DNA of 44,793 bases from contig JAFZLC010000053.1 in NCBI GenBank assembly GCA_017551675.1, forward strand, positions 1-44,793, written 5' to 3'. This DNA comes from Paludibacteraceae bacterium. GTDB taxonomy: Bacteria > Bacteroidota > Bacteroidia > Bacteroidales > Paludibacteraceae. Every line of letters begins with the position of its first letter. The stretch's first letter is position 1. Shown in pieces: positions 7,786-15,909 of the stretch. The notes below the pieces were generated by a model, which worked only from the letters and a program-made list of their open reading frames with translations, had not been told where the DNA came from and did not search any database. Position numbers and translations under genes: made by a program.

Positions 7786-8960
7786 TTCTAACCGATGAAA
7801 TAAAAGAATTTATCCGTCTTCATCGCGAAGAGGATGTGCGAAAGCTGGCTTTGCAGAAAAGTCAGCTTTCTTCTGATATTCACACCTTTGCTCTTCAGCA
7901 GATTGCAGGTTGGCAGGTGGCTCAGAAGAAGGTGCCTTCATGGTCTGTCGTGGATGGGATACTATATCCGCCCCATCTCTCATTGGAACAATGTTCATCT
8001 GAACTGACGGCACAATATAAGGCTTCGTTGATTTCTCCCTCTAATACATTCGTCGATTTGACGGGAGGCATGGGTGTTGATTTCTCTTTTATGGCGAGGA
8101 ATTTCCAACAAGCTATTTATGTGGAACAGAACGAACATCTATGTCAGTTGGCACAGCATAATTTCCCTTTGTTACATTTGAACGCACGAGTGGAGAATGG
8201 TTTGTCGACCACTGTCTTGTCTCAATTGCCTCCTGTGGATGTCATCTACATGGATCCAGCACGTAGGGATGAAAAGGGACGAAAGGTGGTCTCCATTGCC
8301 GATTGCTCTCCAAACCTATTGGAGATGAAAGAACAGCTGTTGGAGAAGGCCCCATCCGTATGGATTAAATATTCGCCTATGTTGGATATCACATTGGCAT
8401 TAAAGGAGCTTTCGTCGGTGGCAGATTTGCATATCGTTTCAGTTCAAAATGAGTGCAAGGAACTATTGTTTCATCTGACGCGAGAAAACCATGCGTCGCT
8501 ACGGGTGGTTTGTGTGAATCTGAAGAAAGATCGGATGGATCGGTTTGAATACGAATGGGAAGATGAACAGAAGAGTGGTTTGTTGTTGGCAGATCAAGTG
8601 AAGAGTTATCTATATGAACCGTATGCTTCGGTGATGAAAGCAGGAGCCTTTAAAATACTAACGCAGCGTTTTGATGTACGGAAATTGGGTGTGAGCAGTC
8701 ACCTTTACACATCAGATTCGTTGATTGAAGATTTTCCAGGACGTCGATTTAAGGTAGACTCCTGTTTTACAATGAACAAGCAACAATTGAAAGAGTACCT
8801 TTCCGATTGCCGACAAGCGAATGTGGCGGTGCGTAATTTCCCAATGACAGCCGAGCAACTTAAAAGCAAACTGAAATTAAAGGATGGGGGAGATGTATAT
8901 CTGTTTGCAACCACCTTCAAAGATCAAAAGGTGATACTGAAAACGAAAGCCGTTTCCTGA
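7782..8960 (+). CDS. Class I SAM-dependent methyltransferase, PG_1098-like
   Basis: 392 residues. The start is TTG at 7782, overlapping the purU TGA as TTGA. No in-frame ATG precedes the conserved N-terminus (ILTDEIKEFIRLHREEDVRKLALQ), so TTG is needed. Motif I of the Rossmann methyltransferase fold is FVDLTGGMGVDF (90-101), and a DPARR motif follows at 158-162. This matches the Porphyromonas PG_1098-type family with a THUMP/ferredoxin-like extension, thought to act on RNA; the target is unproven. It depends on purU translation. It ends at a terminator shared with the convergent lipoprotein gene. Confidence 0.88.
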   Translation: MILTDEIKEFIRLHREEDVRKLALQKSQLSSDIHTFALQQIAGWQVAQKKVPSWSVVDGILYPPHLSLEQCSSELTAQYKASLISPSNTFVDLTGGMGVDFSFMARNFQQAIYVEQNEHLCQLAQHNFPLLHLNARVENGLSTTVLSQLPPVDVIYMDPARRDEKGRKVVSIADCSPNLLEMKEQLLEKAPSVWIKYSPMLDITLALKELSSVADLHIVSVQNECKELLFHLTRENHASLRVVCVNLKKDRMDRFEYEWEDEQKSGLLLADQVKSYLYEPYASVMKAGAFKILTQRFDVRKLGVSSHLYTSDSLIEDFPGRRFKVDSCFTMNKQQLKEYLSDCRQANVAVRNFPMTAEQLKSKLKLKDGGDVYLFATTFKDQKVILKTKAVS

Positions 8961-8984
8961 TGTTGAAATCATCGAAGAAACGGC
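8949..8984. terminator. Bidirectional hairpin between convergent genes
   Basis: GCCGTTTC (8949-8956), inside the end of the methyltransferase gene, pairs with GAAACGGC (8977-8984). A-rich and T-rich flanks would serve both the plus-strand gene and, less well, the minus-strand lipoprotein gene. Confidence 0.55.
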
Positions 8985-8994
8985 GATAAAAAGA

Positions 8995-9465
8995 TTATTC
9001 AATTCTTCTCATATTACGAACTGTGTGAGCACTTTTCCTGAGACGAGGATCTTTGCTTGGAATATCTAATTGCAACGACAATTTATCACTTTTGCAATTT
9101 ACAACAGAAAGCACATTAGTCCTTTGTTTGACACCTATCATTATTTCTTCTGTTTCTATCTCATATAAAACAATGGTGTCTGATACAAGTGTCACTTTAT
9201 TGTCTGTAAAAGTGTAATTGCCAACTTCATTGAGAATCAGTCCGGGAACTTTTGTCGGTGGGTTTTTGCACGGATTCTCTATTTCATAACGACCGTTTTC
9301 ATAAAAAGTATAAATGGCATTCTTCTCATAAGCCACAAATGCTGATTGTTCTTGGTCTGTCGCTCCAACAACGAAAAAATCTTCTGTTTCCCATTTACCA
9401 CATATATTATTTGAGGAGCATGAACATAAGCCGATCAAGGTCAGTATGTAAAATAATTTTTTCAT
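8995..9465 (-). CDS. Small lipoprotein, lipocalin-like size
   Basis: 156 residues from the ATG at 9465. A longer frame opens at 9489, but its first 8 residues are charged, whereas MKKLFYILTLIGLCSC is a textbook lipoprotein signal with the modified cysteine at 16. The mature part begins NNICGKWET and runs through YTFYENGRYEIEN, GNYTFTDNKVTL and the like, repeating beta strands that resemble the lipocalin-like lipoproteins common in Bacteroidales. Ligand and role are unknown. It is convergent with the methyltransferase gene. Confidence 0.8.
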   Translation of the reverse strand: MKKLFYILTLIGLCSCSSNNICGKWETEDFFVVGATDQEQSAFVAYEKNAIYTFYENGRYEIENPCKNPPTKVPGLILNEVGNYTFTDNKVTLVSDTIVLYEIETEEIMIGVKQRTNVLSVVNCKSDKLSLQLDIPSKDPRLRKSAHTVRNMRRIE

Positions 9466-9734
9466 ATTTCTGATGATGTCTGAAAACATTGAATCACATT
9501 TTTTTAGTATGTCAATCTCATTCTATTTGTATTTGTTATTACGCGCACGAATGTTGTTGCATACGATGCCATTCATTAACCAGAACAAATGTATGTATTA
9601 ATATGGAATTTTTAAAGGGAATTAAAAAAAAGTTGAAAAGAGATTGAAAGATTCGCAAGCTCTACTTGGTTTGGTGCGTGAGGAAATATAACATACAAAA
9701 TAAAACGCTCCACCCGTACCCATAGCACTGCCCC

Positions 9735-9819
9735 CAGTCCCGAAGGGACGATACACCATAGGCAGGCGGCGTAAGCCCCTGTTTGGAAATGATGACGGGT
9801 GGGGACGGAGCCCTGAAAG
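9735..9819 (+). repeat. REP-like palindromic element, forward copy
   Basis: AGTCCCGAAGGGAC hairpin, then GATACACCATAGGCA, then GGCGGCGTAAGCCCCTG. The order of parts equals the reverse complement of the element at 9982-10058. A second partial unit ending AGCCCTGAAAG lies at 9809-9819. It fits the dispersed REP-type palindromes seen in many Bacteroidota genomes, thought to be moved by IS200-like (RAYT) transposases; no such transposase is in the window. Confidence 0.65.
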
Positions 9820-9981
9820 ATTGACACTGATTAGAATTTTTTATGTTAATCAGATGCATCACAATGCTGCCACAATCTGAGAAATATCTTTCAGTCGATT
9901 CAAAAATGACTTGTTCCGCTTAACGGACAGGATGTTATATTTCATTTGTAGTGATAGAAGAGGCGCGGCATCAATATTCCC

Positions 9982-10058
9982 CACGGGTTTACACCCATGC
10001 CTATAATATGTCACACGGGTTTACCCCCGTGCCTATGATGTGTCGCCCTTTCAGGGCT
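9982..10058 (-). repeat. REP-like palindromic element, inverted copy with two tandem units
   Basis: Two ~30-base units 32 bases apart (9982-10011 and 10014-10043). Each has a CACGGG...CC(C/A)(G/T)TG hairpin and the tail GCCTATAATATGT or GCCTATGATGTGT. The hairpin GCCCTTTCAGGGC follows at 10045-10057. The reverse complement aligns with the element at 9735 along about 45 bases. Confidence 0.7.
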
Positions 10059-10103
10059 GGCAGTATTACATTATGGAATTTTATTACAACTTCCAACAAA
10101 AAA

Positions 10104-10134
10104 AGAGGTCGCGAATCTATTATTCACGGCCTCT
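10104..10134. terminator. Orphan bidirectional terminator-like hairpin
   Basis: AGAGGTCGCGAAT (10104-10116) pairs with ATTCACGGCCTCT (10122-10134) with two wobble positions. It is preceded by an A run and followed by TTTCT. No gene ends here, so it may be left from a lost gene or end an unseen RNA. Confidence 0.55.
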
Positions 10135-10279
10135 TTCTATTACATTTAAAATCGTTATAATTTCGCTATCCAAGTCGCACTCACCCGTGCGAGTATTATA
10201 AATGATAAAATGAGAAAGTGGTAACCCTCAATTTACGAAGAATTGAGTTGCTAAATGTAAGTTGATTCTTATCCATTTA

Positions 10280-10326
10280 AAAACAGTTGTGTTAGAGTCG
10301 ATTTTGGTCGGTAACAGCTGTTTTTT
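10280..10326 (+). terminator. Possible terminator just before the mnmA -7 box
   Basis: AAAACAGTTG-tg-TTA (10280-10294) pairs with TAACAGCTGTTTT (10312-10324), followed by T6. The hairpin overlaps the -33 region of the mnmA promoter, so folding and initiation could interfere. No gene is seen upstream that would need it. Confidence 0.4.
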
Positions 10327-10336
10327 ATATATTTGC
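10303..10336 (+). promoter_or_regulatory. Bacteroidota promoter for mnmA
   Basis: TTTG at 10303-10306, 21 bases, then TATATTTGC at 10328-10336, a full match to TAnnTTTGC. The leader to ATG 10450 would be about 107 bases. Confidence 0.65.
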
Positions 10337-10449
10337 ATGTTTTTTCATTTCAATCATCTATTCTTAACGGATGAGCATTGCTTGCTTGTTATTATTTAGC
10401 TTGTTGATTTGAAGCATATTTGTTATTAGATAATATTTATTTCGTTTAT

Positions 10450-11535
10450 ATGAAAGTTTTAGTTGGTTTATCGGGTGGGGTTGATTCTTCTGTGGCTGCA
10501 TTATTGCTGAAGGAGATGGGTCATGAAGTAATAGGATGCACAATGTCTATATGGAGAGATCGTCCTAATATTCATAAAACATCAAGTAGTGGTAAATGTT
10601 CGTCTCATGGCGCATGTTATGGTCCTGATGAAAAGGAAGATATCGCATCCGCTCAAAGAGTGGCAGAATCATTGCATATTCCATATTATGTTTTTGAATG
10701 TGCGGATGAGTATGAGAAAATAGTGATTGAGAATTTCCGAAACGAATATCTGGCAGGTCGTACGCCTAATCCATGTGTTCGATGCAATGCGATGGTGAAG
10801 TTCGGTATATTGCCCCTCGCAGCAAAACGTGATGGTATCTCGTTTGATAAGTTTGCTACGGGTCATTATGCCCGCATAGAGGAAAAGAATGGCCGTTTCC
10901 TTTTGAAACGAGCTAAAATGGCACAGAAAGATCAGTCTTACTTTTTATATCGCTTAAAACAGAGTCAGTTAAAGGATATAATGCTTCCATTGGGAGAGTA
11001 TTCGAAAGAGGAAATACGCGAATTAGCTTTGCGGGCAGGTCTTGATGTGGCAGATAAACCAGATAGCCAGGATTTTTATGAGGGTGATTACAATGAGCTG
11101 TTGAATGTATCGGCGGCAAAAGGTAATATTGTCGATACAGAGGGACATGTGCTTGGCATACATGAAGGAATCTGGAATTACACAGTGGGACAGCGCAAGG
11201 GATTGGGTATCTCAGCTCCAGAGCCTCTCTACGTGTTAGAATTAAGGAAAGAGACCAATGAGGTGGTCGTCGGACCAAAAGATAAGACCTTCAAGAAGTC
11301 GCTGACAGCAGTTTCGTTAAACTGGATAGCATTTGATTCACTAGAGGGAGAACTGAAGGTGACAGCAAAGATGCGTTCGACACAAAAGCCTGCGCCGGCA
11401 ACAATCATTCCCGATGGAGATCGTGTAAGAGTGGAATTTGATGAGTATCAAGCCTCCATTGCGATTGGTCAATCTGTCGTCTTTTATGATGGCGACTATG
11501 TGATTGGCGGTGGAGTGATAGAGACAAGCTATTAA
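10450..11535 (+). CDS. mnmA: tRNA 2-thiouridylase MnmA, variant lacking the second catalytic cysteine
   Basis: 361 residues from ATG 10450. An upstream in-frame start at 10420 would add ten residues before the conserved MKVLVGLSGGVDSS and is unlikely. The PP-loop SGGVDSS (8-14) activates U34 of tRNA(Lys/Glu/Gln) with ATP. The first catalytic cysteine region is TPNPCVRCNAMVKFG (C109, C112). In most MnmA proteins the second one sits in DSQDICF; here the sequence is DSQDFYEGDY (205-214), with tyrosine at that place and no cysteine nearby. An insert with extra cysteines (GKCSSHGACYGPDEKED) lies near residues 46-64. The GQRKGLGI and C-terminal barrel are normal. Sulfur transfer may use other cysteines or an iron-sulfur cluster. 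The stop overlaps the convergent rsmI-like stop by 4 bases. Confidence 0.9.
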   Translation: MKVLVGLSGGVDSSVAALLLKEMGHEVIGCTMSIWRDRPNIHKTSSSGKCSSHGACYGPDEKEDIASAQRVAESLHIPYYVFECADEYEKIVIENFRNEYLAGRTPNPCVRCNAMVKFGILPLAAKRDGISFDKFATGHYARIEEKNGRFLLKRAKMAQKDQSYFLYRLKQSQLKDIMLPLGEYSKEEIRELALRAGLDVADKPDSQDFYEGDYNELLNVSAAKGNIVDTEGHVLGIHEGIWNYTVGQRKGLGISAPEPLYVLELRKETNEVVVGPKDKTFKKSLTAVSLNWIAFDSLEGELKVTAKMRSTQKPAPATIIPDGDRVRVEFDEYQASIAIGQSVVFYDGDYVIGGGVIETSY

Positions 11536-12236
11536 TAAAGAATAAAGATGCAAGGTCGTTTGTTTAAGTCTTCGACTTTGCATTTTTTCCATTCAGCTAT
11601 CGATTTTGTTTTGATGTATTCCGTTTCAAGCGTGATATCACACGCAACACATAATTTAGTGTTCGGCTGACAGATGGAGAGCAACTCTTCGAACATCTTC
11701 ATGTTCCGATAAGGCGTCTCGATGAATATTTGTGATTGACGTTCTGTGTGAGCCCTTTTCTCTAATTGTTTAATGCGTAGCGTGCGTTCGTTGTCTTTGA
11801 TAGGTAGGTATCCCACGAAAGCGAAGCTCTGACCGTTGAAACCAGATGCCATTAAACCTAAAAGAATGGATGACGGACCTACCAATGGTACAACAGAATA
11901 GTTCTTTTCTTGTGCGATACGGACAATGTCAGCACCAGGATCTGCAATAGCAGGACAGCCAGCTTCTGAGATGATACCCATATCGAAACCCTCTTTCAAC
12001 GGAGTTAAATAACCAGCAATCTCTTCTGGTGAAGTATGCTTGTTAAGTGTGAAAAATTCTAATTCATCGATGTTGATGGAGGAATCAACCTTCTTGAGAA
12101 ACCTGCGAGTTGTACGAACATCCTCGACAATAAAGTGTTTGACACTGCGGATAATTTCAACTACATAAGAGGGGAGTACATGATTTATTTCACACTCACC
12201 CAACGTATTAGGTATTAAATATAATTTAGAAGGCAT
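11532..12236 (-). CDS. RsmI-like SAM-dependent methyltransferase (tetrapyrrole methylase fold)
   Basis: 234 residues from Met at 12236; four residues upstream (MCKK) are possible but add nothing conserved. Family motifs are LYLIPNTLGE at the start, HFIVEDVRTTRRFL, SEAGCPAIADPGADIV, VVPLVGPSSILLGLMASGFNGQ-type (the SAM site) and ETPYRN. RsmI in E. coli 2'-O-methylates C1402 of 16S rRNA. This Bacteroidota group is slightly shorter than RsmI (about 285) and is usually annotated only as a SAM-dependent methyltransferase, so the exact target is not certain. It is convergent with mnmA, overlapping by 4 bases. Confidence 0.88.
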   Translation of the reverse strand: MPSKLYLIPNTLGECEINHVLPSYVVEIIRSVKHFIVEDVRTTRRFLKKVDSSINIDELEFFTLNKHTSPEEIAGYLTPLKEGFDMGIISEAGCPAIADPGADIVRIAQEKNYSVVPLVGPSSILLGLMASGFNGQSFAFVGYLPIKDNERTLRIKQLEKRAHTERQSQIFIETPYRNMKMFEELLSICQPNTKLCVACDITLETEYIKTKSIAEWKKCKVEDLNKRPCIFILY

Positions 12237-12331
12237 TTTTTTACACACTTTTTCTTGTTAAATTCAGGTTTCAGACATGCAAAACCTTTGCAATATACAT
12301 GAAAAAAATGAAAAAACAAATAGGATTTTTA

Positions 12332-12363
12332 TTTGCATAATAAAAAAGAACCTTCTATTTTTG
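12332..12363 (+). promoter_or_regulatory. Strong Bacteroidota promoter for the structured RNA
   Basis: TTTG at 12332-12335, 20 bases, TATTTTTG at 12356-12363: both boxes match consensus at ideal spacing. No protein gene follows on this strand, which points to an RNA gene. Confidence 0.7.
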
Positions 12364-12369
12364 AGACAT

Positions 12370-12661
12370 AAGAAAAAACAAAGAGCCAATGAGGTTTCTG
12401 AAAGATGAAGAGTATTGGCGGATTTGTTAGGAGATATTTAACGTATTGTCGCATCGTCCCTAGAAGATTGTTAAACTTAACAAATTAAAACAATCCCTGA
12501 TGTCAACTATCAGTTAATGGCGGGCCACGCCTTCGGGTTGCTCTTGTAGCACGGTGGATTACAAAGGCTGACACACATCAAAATCCTATATAGAGGAGTT
12601 TAACTTAATCGCGGTGCGACATCTTACAGAGGGCTATATCAAACGATATAGCCCTTTTTTT
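12370..12661 (+). ncRNA. Probable ~290-nt structured non-coding RNA
   Basis: Bounded by a consensus promoter (12332-12363) and a strong intrinsic terminator (GGGCTATATC 12631-12640 with GATATAGCCC 12645-12654, then T7). Long-range pairing: TGTCGCATCG (12447-12456) with CGGTGCGACA (12612-12621), and GATTGTTAAACT (12466-12477) with AGTTTAAC-tt-AATC (12597-12610), giving a rod-like closing helix around an inner part with CCAC/GTGG and a C-TTCG-G loop. A separate 5' hairpin pairs GCCAAT (12385-12390) with ATTGGC (12414-12419). No long ORF. The layout recalls 6S RNA (long closing helix, internal loop), but I cannot match conserved bases; it is not tmRNA, SRP RNA, RNase P RNA or a riboswitch I recognise. 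The 217 bases from 12662 to 12878 hold nothing clear. Confidence 0.65.
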
Positions 12662-12878
12662 GTCATATATAATCTATCATTGCTGTCCGGTATAAGTTGA
12701 GATGTTTTTTGATAAATTAGAGTCGCTTCGCGAGAAATCACACAAATCTATTATAGAGGTTTCTTGTGATACTCTGCTATCAAGTCCATTTGGAAACATA
12801 TTTGTTAGATTTGTAAAGATTTGTAAGATTTCTGTCCGAAGGAGACTCCTATATGTGTGCTAAATATATCTATAAAAA

Positions 12879-12908
12879 GAAAGGTTGAGATGAGAATCCC
12901 AACCTTTC
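12879..12908 (-). terminator. Terminator of the nuo operon
   Basis: GAAAGGTTG (12879-12887) pairs with CAACCTTTC (12900-12908). On the minus strand it is followed by TTTTTAT. It lies 20 bases past the nuoN stop. Confidence 0.8.
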
Positions 12909-12927
12909 AAATTCTATGGTATCGGAA

Positions 12928-14352
12928 TTAGAATCCGAAACTGATTCCGTTGATGTACTCGTAAATTGGACTGATCAATCCTAATACAAGGATGCCGAGA
13001 GTGCAGATGAAGAGTCCGATGCGAGTCATATTGTCACTTTTGAAATTCTCGATAGGATTTTCAGAAGTTTTGATAAACATTGCTTTTACCACTTTCAAAT
13101 AGTAGAAGAGTGAGATGACAGTGTTTAACAAAGCGATGAACACCAACAATGTTTCACCCTCTCTCATTGCAGCAGCAAAGATGAAGAACTTACTGAAGAA
13201 TCCTGCGAAGATAGGAATACCACCCAAAGAGAACATAGCCAACATCATTACGAAGGCCAACTTTGGATTGGTAGAGTAGAGTCCGTTGTAATCATCCATG
13301 TTAAGTCTGCCAGTTTTGTTTTCAATTGATGAAATAACACCGAAGGCAGCCAAGTTGGTAAACATATAGATGAACAAATAGAAGACCACTGTAGCCATAC
13401 CTTGCGCAGTACCTGTATAGACACCTAAAATGACATATCCAGCCTGTGAGATGGAAGAAAAAGCAAGGAATCTCTTAAGATTTTCTTGACGAATGGCGAA
13501 CAAGTTACCGATTGTGATTGTGATAACGATAATCCACCACAAGAATGATTGCCATACATCAGGATAGTTGGAGAATGCCTTTACAAGGATGCACATCAAA
13601 GCAAATGCAGCCGAACCTTTAGAAATAACAGAAAGGTATGCTGTAACAGCAGTTGGCGCACCTTGATACGTATCGGCTGTCCACAAGTGGAATGGAACCA
13701 AAGAGATTTTGAAACCTAAACCAGCTATGAAGAAGATGGTAGCCATGATATGAAGAGGTGAATCGAAGAAGTTAACCAATACTTCATCGAAATACAACGA
13801 ACCGCAAGTTCCGTAGATTAAAGAGATACCGAACAACATGACACCAGATGAGAAGGCAGCTGTGAGAACATATTTTGCAGCAGCTTCAGCAGACTCTCTT
13901 TCCTTCTTGTTGAAAGCAACCAAGGCTGCCATTGGAATAGAAGCAGTTTCCAATCCAATGTAGAATAGCAAGAAGTTGCCAGATGAAATCATTAAATACA
14001 TTCCCAATAGGGTAGAGAGTGTTAAGAAATAAAACTCTCCACAATGCTTCTGATTCTCTGTCTTGTTCCATTCAAAACCGAATAAGAAGACAAAGATTGT
14101 ACCCAGATTCAAGAAGTTCTTAACGAAGCTGTGAATATCAGAAGTGATATACATGCCACCGAAAGAGGTCTCATCACCGACGCTTCCCCATTGAGTGAAT
14201 CCTAACACTGTGTGGATGGTAAACAAACCAAGAGCCAAGTATTGGAACACCTTCTTGTTGCCACCAATAATTAAATCAGCTAACAGAGTTATTATCAAAA
14301 CCACTACTAAAGAGATTTCGTGGTTCATTATTAGAAAATTACTATAATCCAT
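12928..14352 (-). CDS. nuoN: NADH-quinone oxidoreductase subunit N
   Basis: 474 residues, with about 14 hydrophobic segments of the antiporter-like proton-pumping subunit. Family motifs include GLETASIPMAALVAF (the conserved glutamate of helix 5), KISLVPFHLWTADTYQGAPTAVTAYLSV (helix 7-8 loop and lysine) and RFLAFSSISQAGYVILG. It is the last gene of the operon, 19 bases after nuoM, and is followed by an intrinsic terminator. It works in the inner membrane as one of three antiporter-like arms of complex I. Confidence 0.97.
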   Translation of the reverse strand: MDYSNFLIMNHEISLVVVLIITLLADLIIGGNKKVFQYLALGLFTIHTVLGFTQWGSVGDETSFGGMYITSDIHSFVKNFLNLGTIFVFLFGFEWNKTENQKHCGEFYFLTLSTLLGMYLMISSGNFLLFYIGLETASIPMAALVAFNKKERESAEAAAKYVLTAAFSSGVMLFGISLIYGTCGSLYFDEVLVNFFDSPLHIMATIFFIAGLGFKISLVPFHLWTADTYQGAPTAVTAYLSVISKGSAAFALMCILVKAFSNYPDVWQSFLWWIIVITITIGNLFAIRQENLKRFLAFSSISQAGYVILGVYTGTAQGMATVVFYLFIYMFTNLAAFGVISSIENKTGRLNMDDYNGLYSTNPKLAFVMMLAMFSLGGIPIFAGFFSKFFIFAAAMREGETLLVFIALLNTVISLFYYLKVVKAMFIKTSENPIENFKSDNMTRIGLFICTLGILVLGLISPIYEYINGISFGF

Positions 14353-14371
14353 ATCCTATATTTTTTAGCAA

Positions 14372-15889
14372 TCAGAATATTTTAACTATGTTTTCAATTC
14401 CTTCGCTGATCATGTCAGACAACCACAATGGACATAAACCGATGGCAGCAATAGCGAATATTAGGCTGAATACAGCCACTTTCTCATACCATACTGCATC
14501 TGTTAATGTTTCGTGATGAGGGTCTTGCATAGGGCCGAATAATATCTTACCAACAACACGAAGGATATAAACAGCTGTGATAACTATTGAACTGCAACCA
14601 AGGATGACAAATATACGATGGAATAGGTCTGGATGTTGGAATGCACCTACGAAGATGGTCATTTCAGCAACGAAACCACTCAATCCTGGTAAACCTAATG
14701 AAGCTAAACCTGCGATAACGTAGCAGACGCAAAGTACAGGCATCACCTTCATCAATCCACCCATCTCGCGAATATCACGAGTGTGTGTACGTCCGTAAAT
14801 CATACCAATCAAGGCGAAGAACAAGGCTGTCATCAAACCGTGAGAGACCATCTGTAGGATAGCACCTGTCATGGCTGCTTTGTTCATCATTAAGAGTGCG
14901 AACAACACCAAACCACAGTGACTTACAGATGAGTATGCGTTGATATATTTCAAGTCGGTCTGAACACAAGCACTGAATGCTCCATAAACCACGCTGATAC
15001 CCGTTAGGATGATGAAGATCCAAGACAACTCACTTGCAGCTTGTGGCATTAAATACATGGCAACACGGAAGCATCCGTAACCTCCTAGTTTCATCAATAC
15101 ACCTGCGTGAAGCATTGATACTGCAGTAGGGGCTGATGCGTGACCATCAGGCGACCATGTGTGGAATGGGAACATAGCACCCAACACACCAAAACCGATG
15201 AAGGTGAGAGGGAAGAATATGTTTTGCCAACTCATATCAGCACCGCTATTGGCTAATGCTGCTACATTCTGAGAAATCTCCTGTATGTTGAATGTGCGAA
15301 GTGCACCATCAGGTGTGGAGTTGTAATAGATACCTAAGATACCCACCATCAAAAAGGCAGAACCACCCATCAACATCAATGTCAACTTCATGGCAGAATA
15401 CTCTTTCTTACCGCTACCCCAAAGACCGATTAACAAGTACATTGGAATCAAAGCCACCTCGTAGAACAAGAACATGGTGAACAAGTCTAGTGAGATGAAG
15501 AATCCGAATACTCCGATAGACAACATTAGGAACCACAAGAAGTACTCCTTTACTTTGTCTTCAATGGCATAAGAAACAAATACACCTGTAATAACGATGA
15601 TGGAGGAGAGAAGCAACATAGCTACTGAAATTCCATCAACACCTACAGCATAGTGTATGTTGAGTGATTCAAACCACATCAAAGGAGTGTTGGTAAATAA
15701 GAACTCACTGTCATCACCACCACTTCTTAATTTCAAGTAATTGATGGTGAGGTAGGCTGATACAGCAAGAAGAGCCAAACCACCCACCGACATCACAACT
15801 CTAATCAAACTCTTATTCTCTCCTTTGATGCAAAAAATGATTGCCATCATGATGAGAGGAATAATTACAAATAATGATAATATATTCAT
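14372..15889 (-). CDS. nuoM: NADH-quinone oxidoreductase subunit M
   Basis: 505 residues, with the antiporter-like core. It shows FLFYEVALIPMYLLIGLWG (key glutamate), FPFHTWSPDGHASAPTAVSMLHAGVLMKLGGYG, and INAYSSVSHCGLVLFALL. All are standard for the middle proton-pumping subunit. The gap to nuoL is 20 bases and to nuoN 19, with no terminator or promoter between. No oddity is seen in the sequence. Confidence 0.97.
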   Translation of the reverse strand: MNILSLFVIIPLIMMAIIFCIKGENKSLIRVVMSVGGLALLAVSAYLTINYLKLRSGGDDSEFLFTNTPLMWFESLNIHYAVGVDGISVAMLLLSSIIVITGVFVSYAIEDKVKEYFLWFLMLSIGVFGFFISLDLFTMFLFYEVALIPMYLLIGLWGSGKKEYSAMKLTLMLMGGSAFLMVGILGIYYNSTPDGALRTFNIQEISQNVAALANSGADMSWQNIFFPLTFIGFGVLGAMFPFHTWSPDGHASAPTAVSMLHAGVLMKLGGYGCFRVAMYLMPQAASELSWIFIILTGISVVYGAFSACVQTDLKYINAYSSVSHCGLVLFALLMMNKAAMTGAILQMVSHGLMTALFFALIGMIYGRTHTRDIREMGGLMKVMPVLCVCYVIAGLASLGLPGLSGFVAEMTIFVGAFQHPDLFHRIFVILGCSSIVITAVYILRVVGKILFGPMQDPHHETLTDAVWYEKVAVFSLIFAIAAIGLCPLWLSDMISEGIENIVKIF

Positions 15890-15909
15890 TGTCGTGCTAT
15901 TTTACAGTT

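Larger units (their letters stand above)
9490..10449. other. Gene-free spacer with repeats, two hairpins and the mnmA promoter
   Basis: No reading frame here looks coding: the short ones run through the palindromic repeats in several frames. The contents are the two REP-like elements, terminator-like hairpins at 10104-10134 and 10280-10326, and a promoter at 10303-10336. The stretch 10140-10280 between the hairpins holds only weak stems (for example CTCAATT...AATTGAG near 10230) and could belong to a small RNA ending at 10326, but I see no good promoter for it. Confidence 0.6.

Noticed and set aside
9612-9862. Two overlapping minus-strand frames (66-71 codons)
   Set aside because: They are open in two frames through the same GC-rich repeat, without promoter or family match.
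9951-10160. 69-codon frame on the plus strand
   Set aside because: It runs through the REP-like palindromes and a terminator hairpin; the peptide reflects the repeat, not a protein.
10420-10449. Upstream in-frame start of mnmA
   Set aside because: The ten extra residues lie before the invariant beta strand leading to the PP-loop and are not conserved in the family.
12370-12661. Identity of the structured RNA as tmRNA, SRP RNA or RNase P RNA
   Set aside because: No tRNA-like ends, no GGAAG-type SRP loop, and no RNase P P4 sequence could be found.
12710-12780. Imperfect stem ATCACACAAATCT / AGGTTTCTTGTGAT after the RNA terminator
   Set aside because: Several mismatches, no promoter and no T run; not enough to call a feature.
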